NCBI GenBank assembly: GCA_005788065.1 | Contig: SXZD01000145.1 | Span: 1 to 12,519, forward strand | Direction of reading: 5' to 3' | Origin: Burkholderiales bacterium | GTDB taxonomy: Bacteria > Pseudomonadota > Gammaproteobacteria > Burkholderiales > Burkholderiaceae_B | Length of the DNA stretch: 12,519 nucleotides | Shown here: in pieces, positions 11,407-12,519 of the stretch | Numbering within the stretch: position 1 is the stretch's first letter | Layout of the letters: each line of letters starts with the position of its first letter | Translations under genes and position numbers: made by a program | Notes under the pieces: generated by a model | Database searches by the model: none | The model's input: the letters and a program-made list of their open reading frames with translations, nothing else | Told to the model about the DNA's origin: nothing

Positions 11407-12312
11407 TCAGTGTGAGGGCCTGAACGCGCGCACCAAGCGTGCATTTCCGGACAAGTCCCTATGTCCTGAGACATTGCACAGGCCAGACTGTTCAAAAATG
11501 CGGATGATGTCGGTCTGCTGATGCCAGCCGTGTTCCACCCACAGGCTGCCGCCGGGTTTCAGATGTCTCTTGCAGGCATGTGCCAGGGCCGTGTAGGCCG
11601 TCAGTCCGTCGGCATGGTCAGTCAGTGCCGTGACGGGTTCGAAACGCAGGTCGCCCTGTTCCAGATGCCGGTCGCCGGCCATGATGTAGGGCGGGTTGCT
11701 GACGATCAGATCGAAGGGCTCGTCATCTGCGAAGGCTGACAGCCAGTCGGACTGGCGGAAACTGACTGGTGCATTCAGCGTATCGGCATTCGATTGCGCA
11801 ATTTTCAAGGCGGCCTGACTGATGTCACAGGCGTGTACCTGCAGACGTGGGTATTCCAGCGCCAGTGTGATGGCAATGACACCGCTGCCGGTGCCGACGT
11901 CCAGAACGCGCAGGGGTTTGTGCATCAGGACAGCAAGGGTGGTTGAATCAGTGGCTGGATCGGCACGTTCAGCAAGTCGTGCGGCTTCGATAGCTTGGGT
12001 CGATGACAAATAGGCCAATACCGCTTCCACCAGTTCTTCTGTCTCAGGGCGCGGAATGAGCACGTCGGGTGTGACGGTGAAAGGTCTCCCAAAAAATTCG
12101 GCGCTGCCTAGCAGGTAGGCAACCGGTTCGCCGGCTGCACGCCGTGCCAGCAACACCTCCAGTTGGTGGAGGGTTTCGGTGGAAATGTGCTGCTCGGGGT
12201 CTGTCAGCCACTGCGTGCGAGTGATGCCTGTTACGTGCTCGACCAGCAGCCGCACTTCCAGTAGGGGAAGGCCGGTCTGTTGTGACAGCGCTCGCAGGTT
12301 ACAGAGGGGCAT
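11407..12312 (-). CDS. prmC: Peptide chain release factor N5-glutamine methyltransferase PrmC (HemK)
   Basis: This 301-residue enzyme methylates the glutamine of the GGQ motif in release factors RF1 and RF2 using S-adenosylmethionine. The N-terminal helical domain ends with GEPVAYLLGSAEFFGRPF and IPRPETEELVE (residues 61-95). The SAM-binding loop is LDVGTGSGVIAI (137-148), and the catalytic NPPY is at 206-209 in DLIVSNPPYI. A roughly 30-residue Ala/Asp-rich segment (103-132) sits between IPRPETEELVE and the Rossmann domain and looks like an insertion compared with the E. coli enzyme. It follows prfA, its substrate gene, by 59 nt, the common order. The ribosome binding site is weak. Confidence 0.96.
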   Translation of the reverse strand: MPLCNLRALSQQTGLPLLEVRLLVEHVTGITRTQWLTDPEQHISTETLHQLEVLLARRAAGEPVAYLLGSAEFFGRPFTVTPDVLIPRPETEELVEAVLAYLSSTQAIEAARLAERADPATDSTTLAVLMHKPLRVLDVGTGSGVIAITLALEYPRLQVHACDISQAALKIAQSNADTLNAPVSFRQSDWLSAFADDEPFDLIVSNPPYIMAGDRHLEQGDLRFEPVTALTDHADGLTAYTALAHACKRHLKPGGSLWVEHGWHQQTDIIRIFEQSGLCNVSGHRDLSGNARLVRAFRPSH

Positions 12313-12371
12313 ATGAGCTTGATTCCAGTATTGACATCCAAAACAGTGCGGTCACACTTCCTGATCACTCG

Positions 12372-12519
12372 TCACTCGTCCGCCATGGCCGCCAGCAGGT
12401 CAGCCTGATGTGCAGCGGCCAACCCGTCGAGCACTTCGGTCAGGTCGCCGTCCAGAATGTGGTCGAGTTTGTAGAGCGTGAGGTTGATGCGGTGGTCTGT
12501 CAGGCGTCCCTGCGGAAAA
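12372..12519 (-). CDS. prfA: Peptide chain release factor 1, C-terminal part (5' end outside window)
   Basis: The last 48 codons of prfA run in from the right edge, with the first complete codon at 12518. The peptide begins FPQGRLTDHRINLTLYKLDH and ends LLAAMADE before the TGA (complement of 12372-12374). The stretch QGR.TDHRIN.TLY.LD is the conserved C-terminal domain of RF1, which terminates translation at UAA and UAG. The GGQ and PxT motifs lie outside the window. The neighbouring prmC encodes the enzyme that methylates RF1. Confidence 0.95.
   Translation of the reverse strand, partial: FPQGRLTDHRINLTLYKLDHILDGDLTEVLDGLAAAHQADLLAAMADE

Noticed and set aside
1..12519. CRISPR array, rRNA genes, insertion sequences or replication origin
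   Set aside because: I saw no regularly spaced repeats, no rRNA sequence, no transposase and no cluster of DnaA boxes.

Overview
The window looks like a chromosomal segment of a betaproteobacterium, most likely Burkholderiales. Two conserved blocks support this: petB-petC-sspA-sspB at the left end (cytochrome bc1 subunits followed by the stringent starvation protein pair), and a leftward prfA-prmC-grxD-ubiX run at the right end. Both arrangements are typical of that order. No species can be named from what is visible.

Layout. Positions 1-2342 (+) hold the end of cytochrome b, cytochrome c1, a strong terminator, sspA and sspB. A tRNA-Thr(TGT) follows sspB by 7 nt and has its own terminator. 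Positions 2426-10452 are an accessory-looking stretch set between the two core blocks and starting right after the tRNA. It contains an unrecognised 91-residue protein and an XRE-type repressor (both -). Next is a 397-nt control region with a perfect 15-bp inverted repeat, then an orphan six-TM histidine kinase (+). A tight four-gene (+) operon for secreted or envelope proteins follows, and then a convergent TetR-type regulator (-). From 10453 to the right edge, the leftward core operon carries ubiX, grxD, prmC and the 3' end of prfA.

The four-gene operon at 5359-9392 is the most interesting part. Gene 1 encodes a small secreted protein with a His cluster and three 37-38-residue repeats that resemble curlin repeats (N-x-A-x-G-x-x-A-x-Q-N-[IL]-[AS]-S). 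Gene 2 is a small secreted protein of no recognised family. Gene 3 is a lipoprotein whose N-terminal half resembles the CsgG/HfaB outer-membrane secretion channel, fused to a peptidoglycan-binding-like domain, a DUF4384-like domain and a Pro/Ser/Ala tail. Gene 4, whose start overlaps the stop of gene 3 (TGATG), is a secreted Sel1-repeat protein. My reading is a curli- or holdfast-anchor-like fibre export system with its own substrate, lacking recognisable CsgB, CsgE or CsgF in this window. The channel and substrate assignments rest on motif pattern recognition and are inference until searched. The kinase directly upstream and the TetR gene directly downstream are candidate regulators by position only.
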